Shown piece after piece: positions 9,918-18,613 of a stretch of 64,000 bases of DNA. Position 1 is the first letter of the stretch. Each line of letters opens with the position of its first letter. The position numbers and the translations under genes are program-made. The notes below the pieces were generated by a model. That model made no database searches and was not told the DNA's origin. It saw only the letters and a program-made list of their open reading frames with translations. The stretch covers positions 18,871 through 82,870 of the forward strand of contig JAHBWA010000025.1 in assembly GCA_019637195.1 (NCBI GenBank), in the 5' to 3' direction. This DNA is from Labilithrix sp. GTDB taxonomy: Bacteria; Myxococcota_A; Polyangia; Polyangiales; Polyangiaceae.

Positions 9918-10724
9918 ATGCCTTTGCCCATCGATCCGGAAGTGCGCGTGCGGGTCGATCGCCTCGAGCTGCCGTGGAACGACCTCGGGATCGACCCGTA
10001 CGGGATCTCGAAGGACTACCTCGCCGCGTATTTCACCGCGCTCCGCTTCTTCTACCGGCGCTACTTCTCGGTCGAGGCGCACGGCCTCGAGCACGTGCCG
10101 AAGCGCGGGCGGGTGATGCTCGTCGGCAACCACTCCGGTGGCTTCGCGCTCGACGGGGTGATGGTGATCGCGTCGATGTTCTTCGACAAGGACCCGCCGC
10201 GCGTCGCGCAGGCGATGGTGGAGAAGTTTCTCAACAAGTTCCCGTTCGCGTCTCAGATCTCGAGCCGGCTCGGCCACCTCACGGGCATCCCGGAGCACGC
10301 CGAGCGCCTCCTCGCCGACGAGCGCATGCTGATGGTCTTCCCCGAGGGCGCGCGCGGGACGGCGAAGCTCTATCGTGAGCGCTACTCGCTCGTGCATTTC
10401 GGCAGCGGCTTCATGCGCCTCGCGCAGAAGATGAAGACGCCGATCGTCCCGTTCGCGTTCCTGGGCGGCGGCGAGGCGGTGCCGACGATCTCCAACGCGG
10501 TGACGCTCGGCAAGCTGCTCGGGGTGCCGTACATCCCGGTGACGCCGTGGCTCGTCGCGCTGCCTTTGCCGGCGAAGCTCGAGGTCCACTACTCGGAGCC
10601 GATGTTCTTCGAGGGGACGGGCTCGGAGGAGGACGACGTCGTGAACGCCAACGTCGAGAAGGTCAAAGAGCGCATCGCGAGCCTCATCGAGATCGGCAAG
10701 AGGCGCCGTCGAGGTGAGCCGTGA
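9918..10724 (+). CDS. PlsC-like lysophospholipid acyltransferase
   Basis: A 268-residue glycerophosphate/lysophospholipid acyltransferase family protein. The block I motif is NHSGGFALD (His and Asp of the acyltransferase active site) at about residue 72, and block III is [10 protein letters not shown] at about residue 142. [11 protein letters not shown] lies further on. Such enzymes move acyl groups from acyl-CoA or acyl-ACP onto lysophospholipids at the cytoplasmic membrane face. The ATG at 9918 follows a GC-repeat spacer and gives the usual N-terminus. Its stop overlaps the start of the epimerase gene (GTGA), so the two are translationally coupled and probably share a pathway, perhaps synthesis of a glycolipid or unusual lipid. 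Confidence 0.88.
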   Translation: MPLPIDPEVRVRVDRLELPWNDLGIDPYGISKDYLAAYFTALRFFYRRYFSVEAHGLEHVPKRGRVMLVGNHSGGFALDGVMVIASMFFDKDPPRVAQAMVEKFLNKFPFASQISSRLGHLTGIPEHAERLLADERMLMVFPEGARGTAKLYRERYSLVHFGSGFMRLAQKMKTPIVPFAFLGGGEAVPTISNAVTLGKLLGVPYIPVTPWLVALPLPAKLEVHYSEPMFFEGTGSEEDDVVNANVEKVKERIASLIEIGKRRRRGEP

Positions 10725-11653
10725 AGGTCCTCGTCCCCGGGATCGCCGGTCGGCTCGGTCGCATGCTCGCGGAGCGTCTGATCGAGGAGGGCCACGACGT
10801 CATCGGCATCGACCGCAGGCCGCTCCGAGACCCGCCGCCCGGCGTCGAGGTCCACGAGCTCGACATCCGCAAGCGCGCGGCCGAGGAGGTCTTCCGGCGC
10901 GTGCGCCCGAACGCGGTCATTCACCTCGCGACGGTCACGCACCTCGTCCAGCAGAGCGAGGACCGCTACCGCATCAACCTCGGAGGCACGCGCGCGGTCT
11001 TCGAGCACTCGACCACGTACGGCGTCGAGCACGTCGTGTTCGTCGGGCGCCACACCTACTACGGCGCGGCCGCGGACTCGCCGCTCTTCCACGTCGAGGA
11101 CGAGCCGCCGATGGGGCTCGCGTCGTTCCCCGAGCTCGCCGATCTCGTCGCGGCGGACCTCTACGCGGGCTCGGCGTTGTGGCGCTATCCGAGCTTCGTC
11201 ACGAGCGTGCTGCGGATGGTCTACACGCTCGGACCGACCGGACACGGTACGCTCGCGACCTTCCTCCGCGGCGCGCGCGTCCCGACGATCCTCGGCTATG
11301 ACCCGCTCTTCCACTTCATGCACGAAGACGACGTCGTCCGCGCGCTCGTCACCGCGCTCGACGCGCGGCCGCGCGGCGTCTTCAACGTCGCCGGTCCGCA
11401 GCCCGTGCCGCTGTCGGTCATCATCGAGGAGACAGGGAGGACGAACGTGCCGCTCCCCGGCCCGCTGCTCGGGGCGGCGCTGGGTCGGTTCGGCTTACCG
11501 CGCCTGCCGCGCGGGGCGCTCGAGCACATCCGCTATCCGATCACCGTCGACGCCTCGTCGTTCAAGCGGGCGACGGGGTGGGCGCACGCGATCGACGAGC
11601 GATCGGCGATGCGCGCCTACCGCGAGGCGTTCCCTCCGCCGCTGCCTCATTGA
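10721..11653 (+). CDS. NAD-dependent epimerase/dehydratase family protein
   Basis: A 310-residue extended-SDR protein. It begins with the nucleotide-binding strand and Gly-rich loop [13 protein letters not shown], has the acidic residue at the end of strand 2 (GIDRRP) and the DIRK segment, then VIHLATVTH. The usual YxxxK is not obvious; the residues after HTYYG may take its place. The GTG start at 10721 overlaps the upstream stop (GTGA) and is preceded by GAGGTGA, so translation is coupled to the acyltransferase. Likely substrate is a nucleotide sugar or a lipid-linked group, but this is not shown by the sequence. Confidence 0.85.
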   Translation: MKVLVPGIAGRLGRMLAERLIEEGHDVIGIDRRPLRDPPPGVEVHELDIRKRAAEEVFRRVRPNAVIHLATVTHLVQQSEDRYRINLGGTRAVFEHSTTYGVEHVVFVGRHTYYGAAADSPLFHVEDEPPMGLASFPELADLVAADLYAGSALWRYPSFVTSVLRMVYTLGPTGHGTLATFLRGARVPTILGYDPLFHFMHEDDVVRALVTALDARPRGVFNVAGPQPVPLSVIIEETGRTNVPLPGPLLGAALGRFGLPRLPRGALEHIRYPITVDASSFKRATGWAHAIDERSAMRAYREAFPPPLPH

Positions 11654-11839
11654 CGTACAGCGGCGCTCGGTCTCGCACGAGACGTCGAGGCCGCAGGTCC
11701 GCTCGAGCTGAGGGCTGGACGATCGTGGATCGATGGACCCCCAGGGGCCCAGCCAGCGCTCCCAGCGCTCGCTCCGCCGGGTCGAAAACGGGCGACGTCC
11801 ATGGGGGCGGCGCGCGCCCGGAGGTGGCGCGGCATTCGC

Positions 11840-12862
11840 ATGACTGGGGCGAGACCTAGCCACCCCGCTTCGGCGGGATGTCCCCAGGGAGCCCCCTTGC
11901 GCCGCTACTCGAACCGACCGACGCCCGCCGAACCCCTCTACCTCGGGACTGGGGATTTCGAGGCCGTCAGCTACGAGGAGATTCCGCCTGCTCCGCGCGC
12001 GCCGATCTTCCATCGGTCGATGTCGCCGCACGCCGAGGCCTACGGCTTCGGCAACGGGGGCCACTACCCCGCGCACTACGCGCCCGCGCCGCAAGCGCCT
12101 CACTCGCTCTCGCCGATGGCCATGGCCTCGGCGCGCGACGCCGCCGCGACTGGACCGCAGCGCGCGCACCCGACCGTCGTCATCCGCTCTCGCCCGACGG
12201 CGCGCGCGGGGATCATGATCCTCCTCGGGGGCGCGCTGCTCGGCGCGGTCTTCGGGATCGGGATGCGCGTGCGCGAGAACGCCGCCCAGGCCGCGTTCGT
12301 CGCGCAGCAGGACGCCGTGCAGGCGGAGCACGAGGAGGCCGCGCGAGCGGCCACCCCGCCGCCCGCGGCGCAGGCCGAGATCGCTCCGGTCGTCATCGCC
12401 CCGAGCGCGGCGCCCGCCCCGCTCGCCGTGGCGCAAGCCGAGGCTCCGGAGGAGCCCGCCGCGCAGAGCTACGCGGACGTGCCGTTCGGCTCGCTCGTCG
12501 TCTCGCCGCCTGCGTCCAAGGCCGTCGCGGCGACGCCGAAGGCTGCCGCGGTGACGCCGAAGGCCGCCGCGCCGAAGGCGTCGTGGGGCAAGCCCCCTCG
12601 AGCGGCGGCGCCCGCGTCCAAGGCGGCCGCGCCGGTGAAGGAGAAGGACGACGGCTACCGCGTCGCCTCGGCCGGCAACGACGAGCCGAGCGAGAGGTCC
12701 AAGGCGTCGACGAAGGCGTCCGCCAAGCCCGCGCGCGAGCCCCGCGAGCCGGCCGAGCCGAAGCGCGCGGAGAGCAAGCCGGCGAAGCCGAGCCGAGGCG
12801 GCAACGACGAGGCCGACAAGGTCCTGCGCGCCGCCATGGGCGCGACCGAGAACACGCTCTGA
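11840..12862 (+). CDS. Single-pass membrane protein with Ala/Pro/Lys-rich tail
   Basis: A protein of about 340 residues without a known domain. A soluble N-terminal region of about 120 residues, rich in Pro, Tyr and His, precedes one transmembrane helix (AGIMILLGGALLGAVFGIGM, about residues 123-142). A short coiled segment (RENAAQAAFVAQQDAVQAEH) follows, then about 170 residues of Ala/Pro/Lys-rich low complexity with several AKP and AAPK repeats. The layout resembles periplasm-spanning linkers of TonB- or kinase-associated myxobacterial proteins, but no TonB domain is present. The start is uncertain: ATG 11840 has GGAGG 14-15 bases upstream, and TTG 11897 has GGGAG five bases upstream. Confidence 0.6.
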   Translation: MTGARPSHPASAGCPQGAPLRRYSNRPTPAEPLYLGTGDFEAVSYEEIPPAPRAPIFHRSMSPHAEAYGFGNGGHYPAHYAPAPQAPHSLSPMAMASARDAAATGPQRAHPTVVIRSRPTARAGIMILLGGALLGAVFGIGMRVRENAAQAAFVAQQDAVQAEHEEAARAATPPPAAQAEIAPVVIAPSAAPAPLAVAQAEAPEEPAAQSYADVPFGSLVVSPPASKAVAATPKAAAVTPKAAAPKASWGKPPRAAAPASKAAAPVKEKDDGYRVASAGNDEPSERSKASTKASAKPAREPREPAEPKRAESKPAKPSRGGNDEADKVLRAAMGATENTL

Positions 12863-12941
12863 TCGCCCCGCGCGCCACGCTCGGAGCGGTGTCACGCTCC
12901 GAGCGGCGTCGCTCGCGTGACGTCCGTCGTCGCGCGGCCGA

Positions 12942-13955
12942 TCACCGCCGCGCGCCGCTCTCCACGCTGTAGGTGATCTGCGCGACCTGCTCGCCGAGCG
13001 CCCCGCCGAGGACGGCCGGCGGCGCCGTGTTCTCGAGCACGACGTAGTACGTCCCGCGGTTCACCGGGAAGCCGAGGTTCGCGTCCCCGGGCGCCACGAC
13101 GCCGCTCGCGATCAGCGCGCCGGGCGGGGGCCCGAGCGGCTGCGCGGTCTCGTACTGCCGGCGCCAGTGCTCGCCCACCGAGCGCTCGACGACGGAGTAG
13201 CCGATCGGGGCGCCCTCGATGCGCCCGCGGAAGTAGAGCGCCGCGCCGTCGCCGGCGACCTCGAACGGTCCCAAGAACTCGCGCGACCGGGTGTAGACGC
13301 TCGTGAGATCGCTCGCGAGGAGGGTGCGCCCCTCGCGCGTGTCGAAGTGGCGCTTCGGTTTGTTCGGCGGATCGAGGTGGCCGAGGGCGAAGTCGTCGCC
13401 GTCGTCCTGACGGACGACCGTGAAGCCGCGGCCGATCTCGCTCGCGACGAGGCCGTTGCCGATGACCGTGGCGACGTTCCCGAACGGCGTCTGCGTCGCG
13501 AGGTTCACGACCGGGTTCTCGACGCCGAGGACGCGGAGATCGGGCTGCGTCACGAAGCGGCTGAACCTGCCCCATACCCACATCGCGTCTTCTTCAAGAC
13601 GAAAGTCGGGGAGGTACTCCACGCCGATCCCGACGTAGAAGCCGACGCGACGCGTGAACGGCAGCATCACGTAGCCGGTGCCCGAGGCGGTCATCACGAT
13701 CGCCTTCTTCGCGTCGTCGACCTTCACGTCGCACTGGCTCGGGAAGAAGCGGCCGACGCTCGCCGCGCCGAACTGCGGAAGCTTGAGGGGCACGCCGCGC
13801 TTGAGCATCTCCGGGCAGATCTTCGACGCGCCGAAGCTCGAGAACAGCCACCACCGGAGCTCGGGGCTCGCGTTGACCGCCCCGCGCGCGCACGGACAGC
13901 CGACGCCGGCCACCGCGAGCGCGAGGATCATCGAGAGGAAGAAGGCGCGCCGCAC
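12942..13955 (-). CDS. Lipoprotein of unknown function
   Basis: A 337-residue protein starting at GTG 13955. The signal MRRAFFLSMILALAVAGVGC ends in lipid-attachment Cys20. The mature part is mostly beta-rich, with a segment RWWLFSSFGASKICPEML near the N-terminus and GTYYVVLENTAPPAVLG near the C-terminus. The latter resembles the last strands of a jelly-roll or beta-sandwich. No catalytic motif is visible and I do not recognise the family. The codon bias is strongly coding. It lies convergent to the Ala/Pro-rich membrane protein and in tandem with another lipoprotein gene upstream (14027-14983). Confidence 0.75.
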   Translation of the reverse strand: MRRAFFLSMILALAVAGVGCPCARGAVNASPELRWWLFSSFGASKICPEMLKRGVPLKLPQFGAASVGRFFPSQCDVKVDDAKKAIVMTASGTGYVMLPFTRRVGFYVGIGVEYLPDFRLEEDAMWVWGRFSRFVTQPDLRVLGVENPVVNLATQTPFGNVATVIGNGLVASEIGRGFTVVRQDDGDDFALGHLDPPNKPKRHFDTREGRTLLASDLTSVYTRSREFLGPFEVAGDGAALYFRGRIEGAPIGYSVVERSVGEHWRRQYETAQPLGPPPGALIASGVVAPGDANLGFPVNRGTYYVVLENTAPPAVLGGALGEQVAQITYSVESGARR

Positions 13956-14026
13956 GCGGGCCCGGTCTTAGCACATCGACGCGCGCGCACGTCGCGGCCG
14001 CCCCGCGCGTGACCCGCGCGAGCTCG

Positions 14027-14983
14027 TCACTTCGGCGGAGCGGTGGGCGCGCAGGTCGACACGCCGGCGCCGACGATGCGAAAGCCGCCGACGTCGCCCT
14101 TCACGACCGAGATGTCGCCGCTGCCGCTCTTCGCGAGCCGCGTCACCCGCGAGGGGCTCGTCCCCTCGGACGTGTAAAACCAGAAGTCCCCGCCCCAGAA
14201 CGAGAACGCCCACGCGCTCCCCGTCTGCACGCCGTCGAGCGCCTCGTCGTTCGAGGTCGCGCCGTTCGAGCGCTCGATCTCGGCGAGCGTCGCGAAGGGC
14301 TGGGTGGTGAAGAACCCGTAGAGGTGGCCGTCGCCGGTGCCCGTGAGCTCGGCGCCCATGCGGGCGAGGTTGCCCGTGTAGTCGCCGAGCACCGTGAGCT
14401 TCATCGTGTCGAGGTCGATCTTCCCGAGCCCGAGCCCGCCGCCGGCGCCGGCGAGGCCGGAGACGTACAGCGTCTCGTTCGTCGAGTCGTCGCCGTCGGT
14501 GGCGAACGCCATCCCGAACCGGAGGAAGCCGCTCTGGTTCGGCTGGAAGCTCGTGGCCGCGCAGCTCGCGTTCGCGGTGCTCACCTTGAAGAGCGAGCCG
14601 TCGCTGAAGTTCACCCAGGCCGTGCCCTCGCGATCGATCGCCATCGAGTTCGGCGTCGCGAGCCCGTTGGTCGGGCACTCGAGCGTGCCGATCCGCTGGA
14701 AGGTCGCCGTGTTCGGCGTGAAGCTGTAGAGGTCGTTCTGCGCCGAGACGACGTAGACGAGCCGCGCCGCGTCCGTGCAGCCGTCGCCCGAAGGCGCGCC
14801 GCCGTCGCTGTCGAACCCGCCGCTCGAGCCGAGGCCTCCGGAAGAGCCCGACGAGCCGCCGGGATCGCTGTCGAAGCCGCGCTTCGGCGGCGTGCTGCAC
14901 GCGAGGAGGAGCGCCCCGAACGTGACGGCGCGCGCCGCGCCCTGACCCCACCTGGACGTCTCGTCGCGAGCTTGGCTTCGCAT
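14027..14983 (-). CDS. Lipoprotein with propeller-like repeats
   Basis: A 318-residue secreted protein starting at ATG 14983. The signal region ends in LLLAC (Cys29), followed by a Ser/Gly/Asp-rich linker typical of myxobacterial lipoproteins. The body contains repeated units of the type LYSFTPNTATFQRIG, AWVNFSDGSLFKVSTANASC and LYGFFTTQPFATLAEIERS, suggesting beta-propeller blades (NHL/Kelch-like). No enzyme motif is visible. A ligand-binding or structural surface function is possible. It is followed after a 71-bp gap by the next minus-strand lipoprotein. Confidence 0.7.
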   Translation of the reverse strand: MRSQARDETSRWGQGAARAVTFGALLLACSTPPKRGFDSDPGGSSGSSGGLGSSGGFDSDGGAPSGDGCTDAARLVYVVSAQNDLYSFTPNTATFQRIGTLECPTNGLATPNSMAIDREGTAWVNFSDGSLFKVSTANASCAATSFQPNQSGFLRFGMAFATDGDDSTNETLYVSGLAGAGGGLGLGKIDLDTMKLTVLGDYTGNLARMGAELTGTGDGHLYGFFTTQPFATLAEIERSNGATSNDEALDGVQTGSAWAFSFWGGDFWFYTSEGTSPSRVTRLAKSGSGDISVVKGDVGGFRIVGAGVSTCAPTAPPK

Positions 14984-15278
14984 GATGCACACGATTAGCA
15001 AATCGTCGCCGCGAGACCCTGAATTCGTGCGTCACGCGTCCGCTTTCCTCGGGGCGGGGCCCGGGCCTGCGGGGCCGTCCGGCCGTCGGCCAGGCGTTCT
15101 GGCGCCGATGTGAGCTCCCGGGGCGAGACGCGGTGTGTCAGGCGTGGCGCGTCGGGCCAGCGGGTCTCCGATCGGGTGACACGCGCTCGAGCTCCGACCT
15201 CGGGTACGCTCGCGCGCGGTGAGTGAGGAGGCGCGAGAGCGCCGCGCCCGCGTCACGCGGGCGCAAGGAGGGCTACTC

Positions 15279-15719
15279 ATGCGGAAGGCGCTGTTGGGGA
15301 CGGTGGTGTTGGCCGCGCTCATGTCGATGGGGTGCAAGAAGCAGGTTCCGAACGACATCGTGCAGAAGTCGCTGAAGGGGGCGCTTCGCAGCCACGCGCC
15401 GGCGACGACGTCGGCGATGTGCGGAGCGAAGGTGCGCGGGCTGTCCAACGCGACGATCACCGTGACGTCGAAGAACAAAGACAACACGGGCGTCGCGCAC
15501 GTGCGCGGCTCTCCGTGGCTCGCGCCCGGCACGCCGCCGTTCTGCGAGGGAGACGTCGAGTTCCGGTACACGTCGACGTCGAAGACGACCGGCGGACGAC
15601 GCAGGACGACCACGACGACCTGGTATCTCGAGCACGTCAAGCTGGTCGGGGTCCAGACGCCCGGCGTCGCGAACGTCACCGCCGACGAGGATCCGGACGG
15701 CGACGACGACGACGACTGA
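15279..15719 (+). CDS. Small lipoprotein with acidic tail
   Basis: A 146-residue protein. AAGGAGG lies at the ideal distance from the ATG at 15279, which decides this start over the GTG at 15219. The signal MRKALLGTVVLAALMSMGC ends in Cys19. The mature part has two Cys (AMCGAKV and PFCEGD) that could form a disulfide, a basic/Thr-rich stretch (TTGGRRRTTTTTW), and ends in a run of Asp. I do not recognise the family. The acidic tail may bind metal ions. It converges on the LysR gene with only three bases between the stops. Confidence 0.75.
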   Translation: MRKALLGTVVLAALMSMGCKKQVPNDIVQKSLKGALRSHAPATTSAMCGAKVRGLSNATITVTSKNKDNTGVAHVRGSPWLAPGTPPFCEGDVEFRYTSTSKTTGGRRRTTTTTWYLEHVKLVGVQTPGVANVTADEDPDGDDDDD

Positions 15720-15722
15720 GGC

Positions 15723-16667
15723 TCAGCGCGGATCGTCCGCGCGCTCGCCCCGCGGAGCCCGCTGGAGCAGGCCGCGGAGCTCGCTCGCAGCGGGTGGCAG
15801 GCGGTCCCGCCCGCGGTGCACGAGGTAGAGCGGCCGCTCGATCGGCGTGCGGTCGCTCGGTACGATCGCGAGCTGCTTCATCGCGACGTCGCGCTCGACG
15901 GCCGTCCGGCTGACGAGCGCGACGCCGACGCCGGCGCGCGCGTTCGCCTTGACCGCCGCGATGCTGCCGAGCTCCATCGCGATGGGCCGATCGGGGAAGT
16001 ACTGGTCCGTGAGCGTCCGGGTCGTCGCGCCGCGCGCGAAGGTCACGAGCGGAGCGGCCTCGGCGTTCGGCAGCCCCGGCGCGGCGACGAGGACCAGCTC
16101 GTCGTCGAGCCACTTCTCGCGCGTCAGGCCCGAGCGCGCCGCGCGCAGGAGATCGGGCGGTAGGCGCTTGGTCCGCTCGGCGCGCTTGCCCGCGCGCGAA
16201 GCGAGGCGCCTCGCCGGCGGCGCGATGCGCGCGAGGATGACCAGGTCGAGGTCGCCGGCCTCGATCGCGTCGACGAGATCGTCGGGGTTGGCTTCGCGGA
16301 GGAGGATCTGCACCGCGGGGTGCCGCGCTCGAAAGCGCGCGAGCGTGCGCGGCAGGTAGTACGTGCAGACCGTCGCGCCCGCCCCGACGCGCACGGAGCC
16401 GGCCGCGAGGCCCATGACCTCGGCGACGGCGCGGCGGCCCTCCTCGAGCGCGGCGAGCGCCGCCCGCGCGCGCGGCAACAGAGCGGCCCCCGCGGCGGTG
16501 AGGGACGCTCCTCCGGGGCCGCGATCGAACAGGCGCGCCCCCATCAGCGCCTCGAGTCGTTGAATCGACGCGGTGAGCGCCGGCTGCGTGACGTGCGCGT
16601 GGCGCGCCGCCGCCGTGAAGGTCCCGTGTTGACTCACCAGCGCGAAGTGACGCAGCGGCTCGAGCAT
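15723..16667 (-). CDS. LysR-family transcriptional regulator
   Basis: A 314-residue LysR-type regulator. The N-terminal winged helix-turn-helix (HFALVSQHGTFTAAARHAHV, TQPALTASIQRLEALMGARL) is at about residues 6-55. It is followed by the linker helix and a two-lobed effector-binding domain. An unusual basic insertion (ARIAPPARRLASRAGKR) lies inside the effector domain. GGAGGGAGGAC precedes the ATG at 16667. It is divergent from the TauE/SafE-type transporter gene with 96 bp between starts, the classic arrangement in which the regulator controls the neighbour and itself. A sulfur or organic-anion effector is a reasonable guess. Confidence 0.93.
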   Translation of the reverse strand: MLEPLRHFALVSQHGTFTAAARHAHVTQPALTASIQRLEALMGARLFDRGPGGASLTAAGAALLPRARAALAALEEGRRAVAEVMGLAAGSVRVGAGATVCTYYLPRTLARFRARHPAVQILLREANPDDLVDAIEAGDLDLVILARIAPPARRLASRAGKRAERTKRLPPDLLRAARSGLTREKWLDDELVLVAAPGLPNAEAAPLVTFARGATTRTLTDQYFPDRPIAMELGSIAAVKANARAGVGVALVSRTAVERDVAMKQLAIVPSDRTPIERPLYLVHRGRDRLPPAASELRGLLQRAPRGERADDPR

Positions 16668-16701
16668 GCAGTCCTCCCTCCTCGGGTAGACATCACAAAA
16701 C

Positions 16702-16757
16702 ATGATGGAGTGCATCATTAGAATCGATTGGAATGATGCCTCCGTCGAGCCCATCAT
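16702..16757. promoter_or_regulatory. Two ATGATG/CATCAT dyads between LysR and transporter
   Basis: The spacer between the divergent genes contains ATGATG at 16702-16707 and CATCAT at 16713-16718 (5-bp gap), then ATGATG at 16733-16738 and CATCAT at 16752-16757 (13-bp gap). The spacer is AT-rich compared with the flanking genes. LysR proteins bind paired dyads in such positions, so these are candidate recognition and activation sites. The exact T-N11-A core is not present. Confidence 0.5.
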
Positions 16758-16763
16758 CAGGGA

Positions 16764-17489
16764 ATGACGCTGCTCTTCCTCGTGCTCGGGCTCGGAGCCG
16801 GTGTGCTCACGACCCTCGCCGGGCAGGGCGGCGGCTTGCTGCTGCTGCTCGCGTGCTCGGCCGTCCTCGGGCCGCACGAGGCGCTCGCGATCACCGCGCC
16901 CGCGCTCTTGCTCGGCAACCTCCACCGGACGCTGCTCTTCCGCGCGCACATCGACCGCGCCGTCGCGACGCGCATGGTCGCAGGCGCGCTCCCGGGCGCG
17001 CTCGCCGGAGGGCTGCTCGCAGGCGTGACGCCGGCGTGGGCGCTCCAGGGGATGCTCGTCTTCATGACCGCGGTGGCCATCGCCAAGGCGCTCGGGCTGG
17101 TTCGTTTTCAGGTGCCAACGAACGCGCTCGGGCCCGCCGGGCTCGTCGTGGGGGCCATGACCGGGACCTCGGGCGGCGCGGGCGTGTTGTTCGCGCCCGT
17201 CCTCCTCTCTGCCGGGCTCACGGGCAAGGCGTTCGTCGCCACGACGAGCATCGTCGCGGTCGCCGCGCACGTCGGCCGCGTCGCCGGCTACGCCGGGCTC
17301 GGCCTCTTCGCGAGAGAGCTCATCGGCCCGACGATCGCAGTCTCGGCCGCGATCTTCGCCGGCAACGCGCTCGGCGGCCGTCTCTACGGCGTCATCACCG
17401 CGAACGGCAGGAAGCCCGGCCGGGTCGTCGCGATCGAATACGGGACGCTCGTGGTGTGCGTCGCGCTGTCCGTCGCTGGTCTGGGCTGA
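16764..17489 (+). CDS. TSUP (TauE/SafE) family membrane transporter
   Basis: A 241-residue integral membrane protein with about seven or eight hydrophobic helices. It has the family pattern of a Gly-rich first half (GAGVLTTLAGQGGGLLLLLA) and a related second half (LVVGAMTGTSGGAGVLFAPV), reflecting the internal duplication typical of TauE/SafE proteins. These export or import small anions such as sulfite, sulfoacetate, taurine-derived or organic acids across the cytoplasmic membrane. The divergent LysR regulator probably controls it. The substrate cannot be fixed from sequence. Confidence 0.9.
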   Translation: MTLLFLVLGLGAGVLTTLAGQGGGLLLLLACSAVLGPHEALAITAPALLLGNLHRTLLFRAHIDRAVATRMVAGALPGALAGGLLAGVTPAWALQGMLVFMTAVAIAKALGLVRFQVPTNALGPAGLVVGAMTGTSGGAGVLFAPVLLSAGLTGKAFVATTSIVAVAAHVGRVAGYAGLGLFARELIGPTIAVSAAIFAGNALGGRLYGVITANGRKPGRVVAIEYGTLVVCVALSVAGLG

Positions 17490-17503
17490 TATGCTCCTCG
17501 ACG

Positions 17504-18523
17504 ATGCAGTCGTCTGATCCCCGTCAAGCCGCGCTCGCGCGTGTCGGGCAGACCCTGAACCACAAGTGGCACATCGATCGCCTCGTCGACATCGGCGGGA
17601 TGGCGGCCGTCTATCAGGCGACCCACCGCAACGGGAAGAAGGTGGCGATCAAGATGCTCCACCCCTTCATCGCGACGCACGCGGATGTCCGCGAGCGCTT
17701 CCTCCGGGAAGGCTACGTCGCGAACCAGGTGGAGCACCCCGGCGCCGTCAGCATCCTCGACGACGACCTCACGTCCGACGGCGCGCCGTTCCTCGTGATG
17801 GAGCTGCTCGAGGGCGAGTCGCTCGACGGCTGGATGGCCCGCGTCGGCGAGGTGCTGCCGCTGGCCGACGTCCTGGCGGTGGCCGATCAGGTGCTCGACG
17901 TGCTGTCCGCGTTCCACGCGCGCCACGTCATCCACCGCGACATCAAGCCGGGGAACCTCTACGTCACGAAGTCCGGGGTCGTGAAGGTGCTCGACTTCGG
18001 CCTCGCGCGCCTGCGCGATCCGCGGATCGGCGGCTCGCCCACCGCGTCGGGCATCGTCCTCGGGACCGCTTCGTACATGCCGCCCGAGCAGGCGCAGGGC
18101 AAGAGCGACCAGATCGACGCGCGCTCGGACATCTTCGCCGTCGGCGCCGTCATGTTCCGCGCCCTGACGGGCCGCGCGATCCACGAGGGGCGTACGCCGA
18201 CCGATCGCCTCTTCCAGGCGATGAAGGAGCGCGCCCCGTCGCTCGGCCTCGTCGCGCCTCAGATGCCCATGTGGGTCGTCGGCGTGGTCGACAAGGCGCT
18301 CGCCTTCAAGAAGGAGGATCGCTTCGCGTCGGCCGCCGACATGCGCGTCGCCGTGCGCTCCACCTTCGCGCAGCTCCGCGAGGAGGCCGCGCGCGTGAGG
18401 CCGTCGCTCGCCGCTCCTCCGCCCGGCGAGGTCGATCCCTCGCGCGAGGTCAGCGCGCTCTTCGACGCGATGCTCGAGCCGAGCATCATCGTCGACGTGA
18501 GCTTTCCGAACGAGCCGGAGTAG
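17504..18523 (+). CDS. Eukaryotic-type serine/threonine protein kinase
   Basis: A 339-residue Hanks-type kinase. The Gly-rich loop is in the PknB-like form (DIGGMAAVYQ), with the ATP-binding Lys in VAIKMLH, catalytic loop VIHRDIKPGN, metal-binding DFGLA, and the activation-segment end GTASYMPPEQ. All catalytic residues are present, so it should be active. The C-terminal 60 residues after the kinase domain are Pro/Glu-rich. There is no transmembrane helix or sensor domain, so it is cytosolic. It begins 15 bp after the transporter stop, but a shared operon is not certain. The next gene, a Cys-rich lipoprotein, follows after 90 bp. Confidence 0.95.
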   Translation: MQSSDPRQAALARVGQTLNHKWHIDRLVDIGGMAAVYQATHRNGKKVAIKMLHPFIATHADVRERFLREGYVANQVEHPGAVSILDDDLTSDGAPFLVMELLEGESLDGWMARVGEVLPLADVLAVADQVLDVLSAFHARHVIHRDIKPGNLYVTKSGVVKVLDFGLARLRDPRIGGSPTASGIVLGTASYMPPEQAQGKSDQIDARSDIFAVGAVMFRALTGRAIHEGRTPTDRLFQAMKERAPSLGLVAPQMPMWVVGVVDKALAFKKEDRFASAADMRVAVRSTFAQLREEAARVRPSLAAPPPGEVDPSREVSALFDAMLEPSIIVDVSFPNEPE

Positions 18524-18613
18524 GGCGCGCCGGGCCGCGGAAGGCGGCGGCAGCGGAGAGGGAAGACTCCCGGTCGGGTCGTCGTATGAGCCGACCGGAG
18601 AGAGAGTTCCACG

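Noticed and set aside
11714..11728. 15-bp GGGCTGGACGATCGT also found near 47347
   Set aside because: A 15-bp match within 64 kb of GC-rich DNA is expected by chance.
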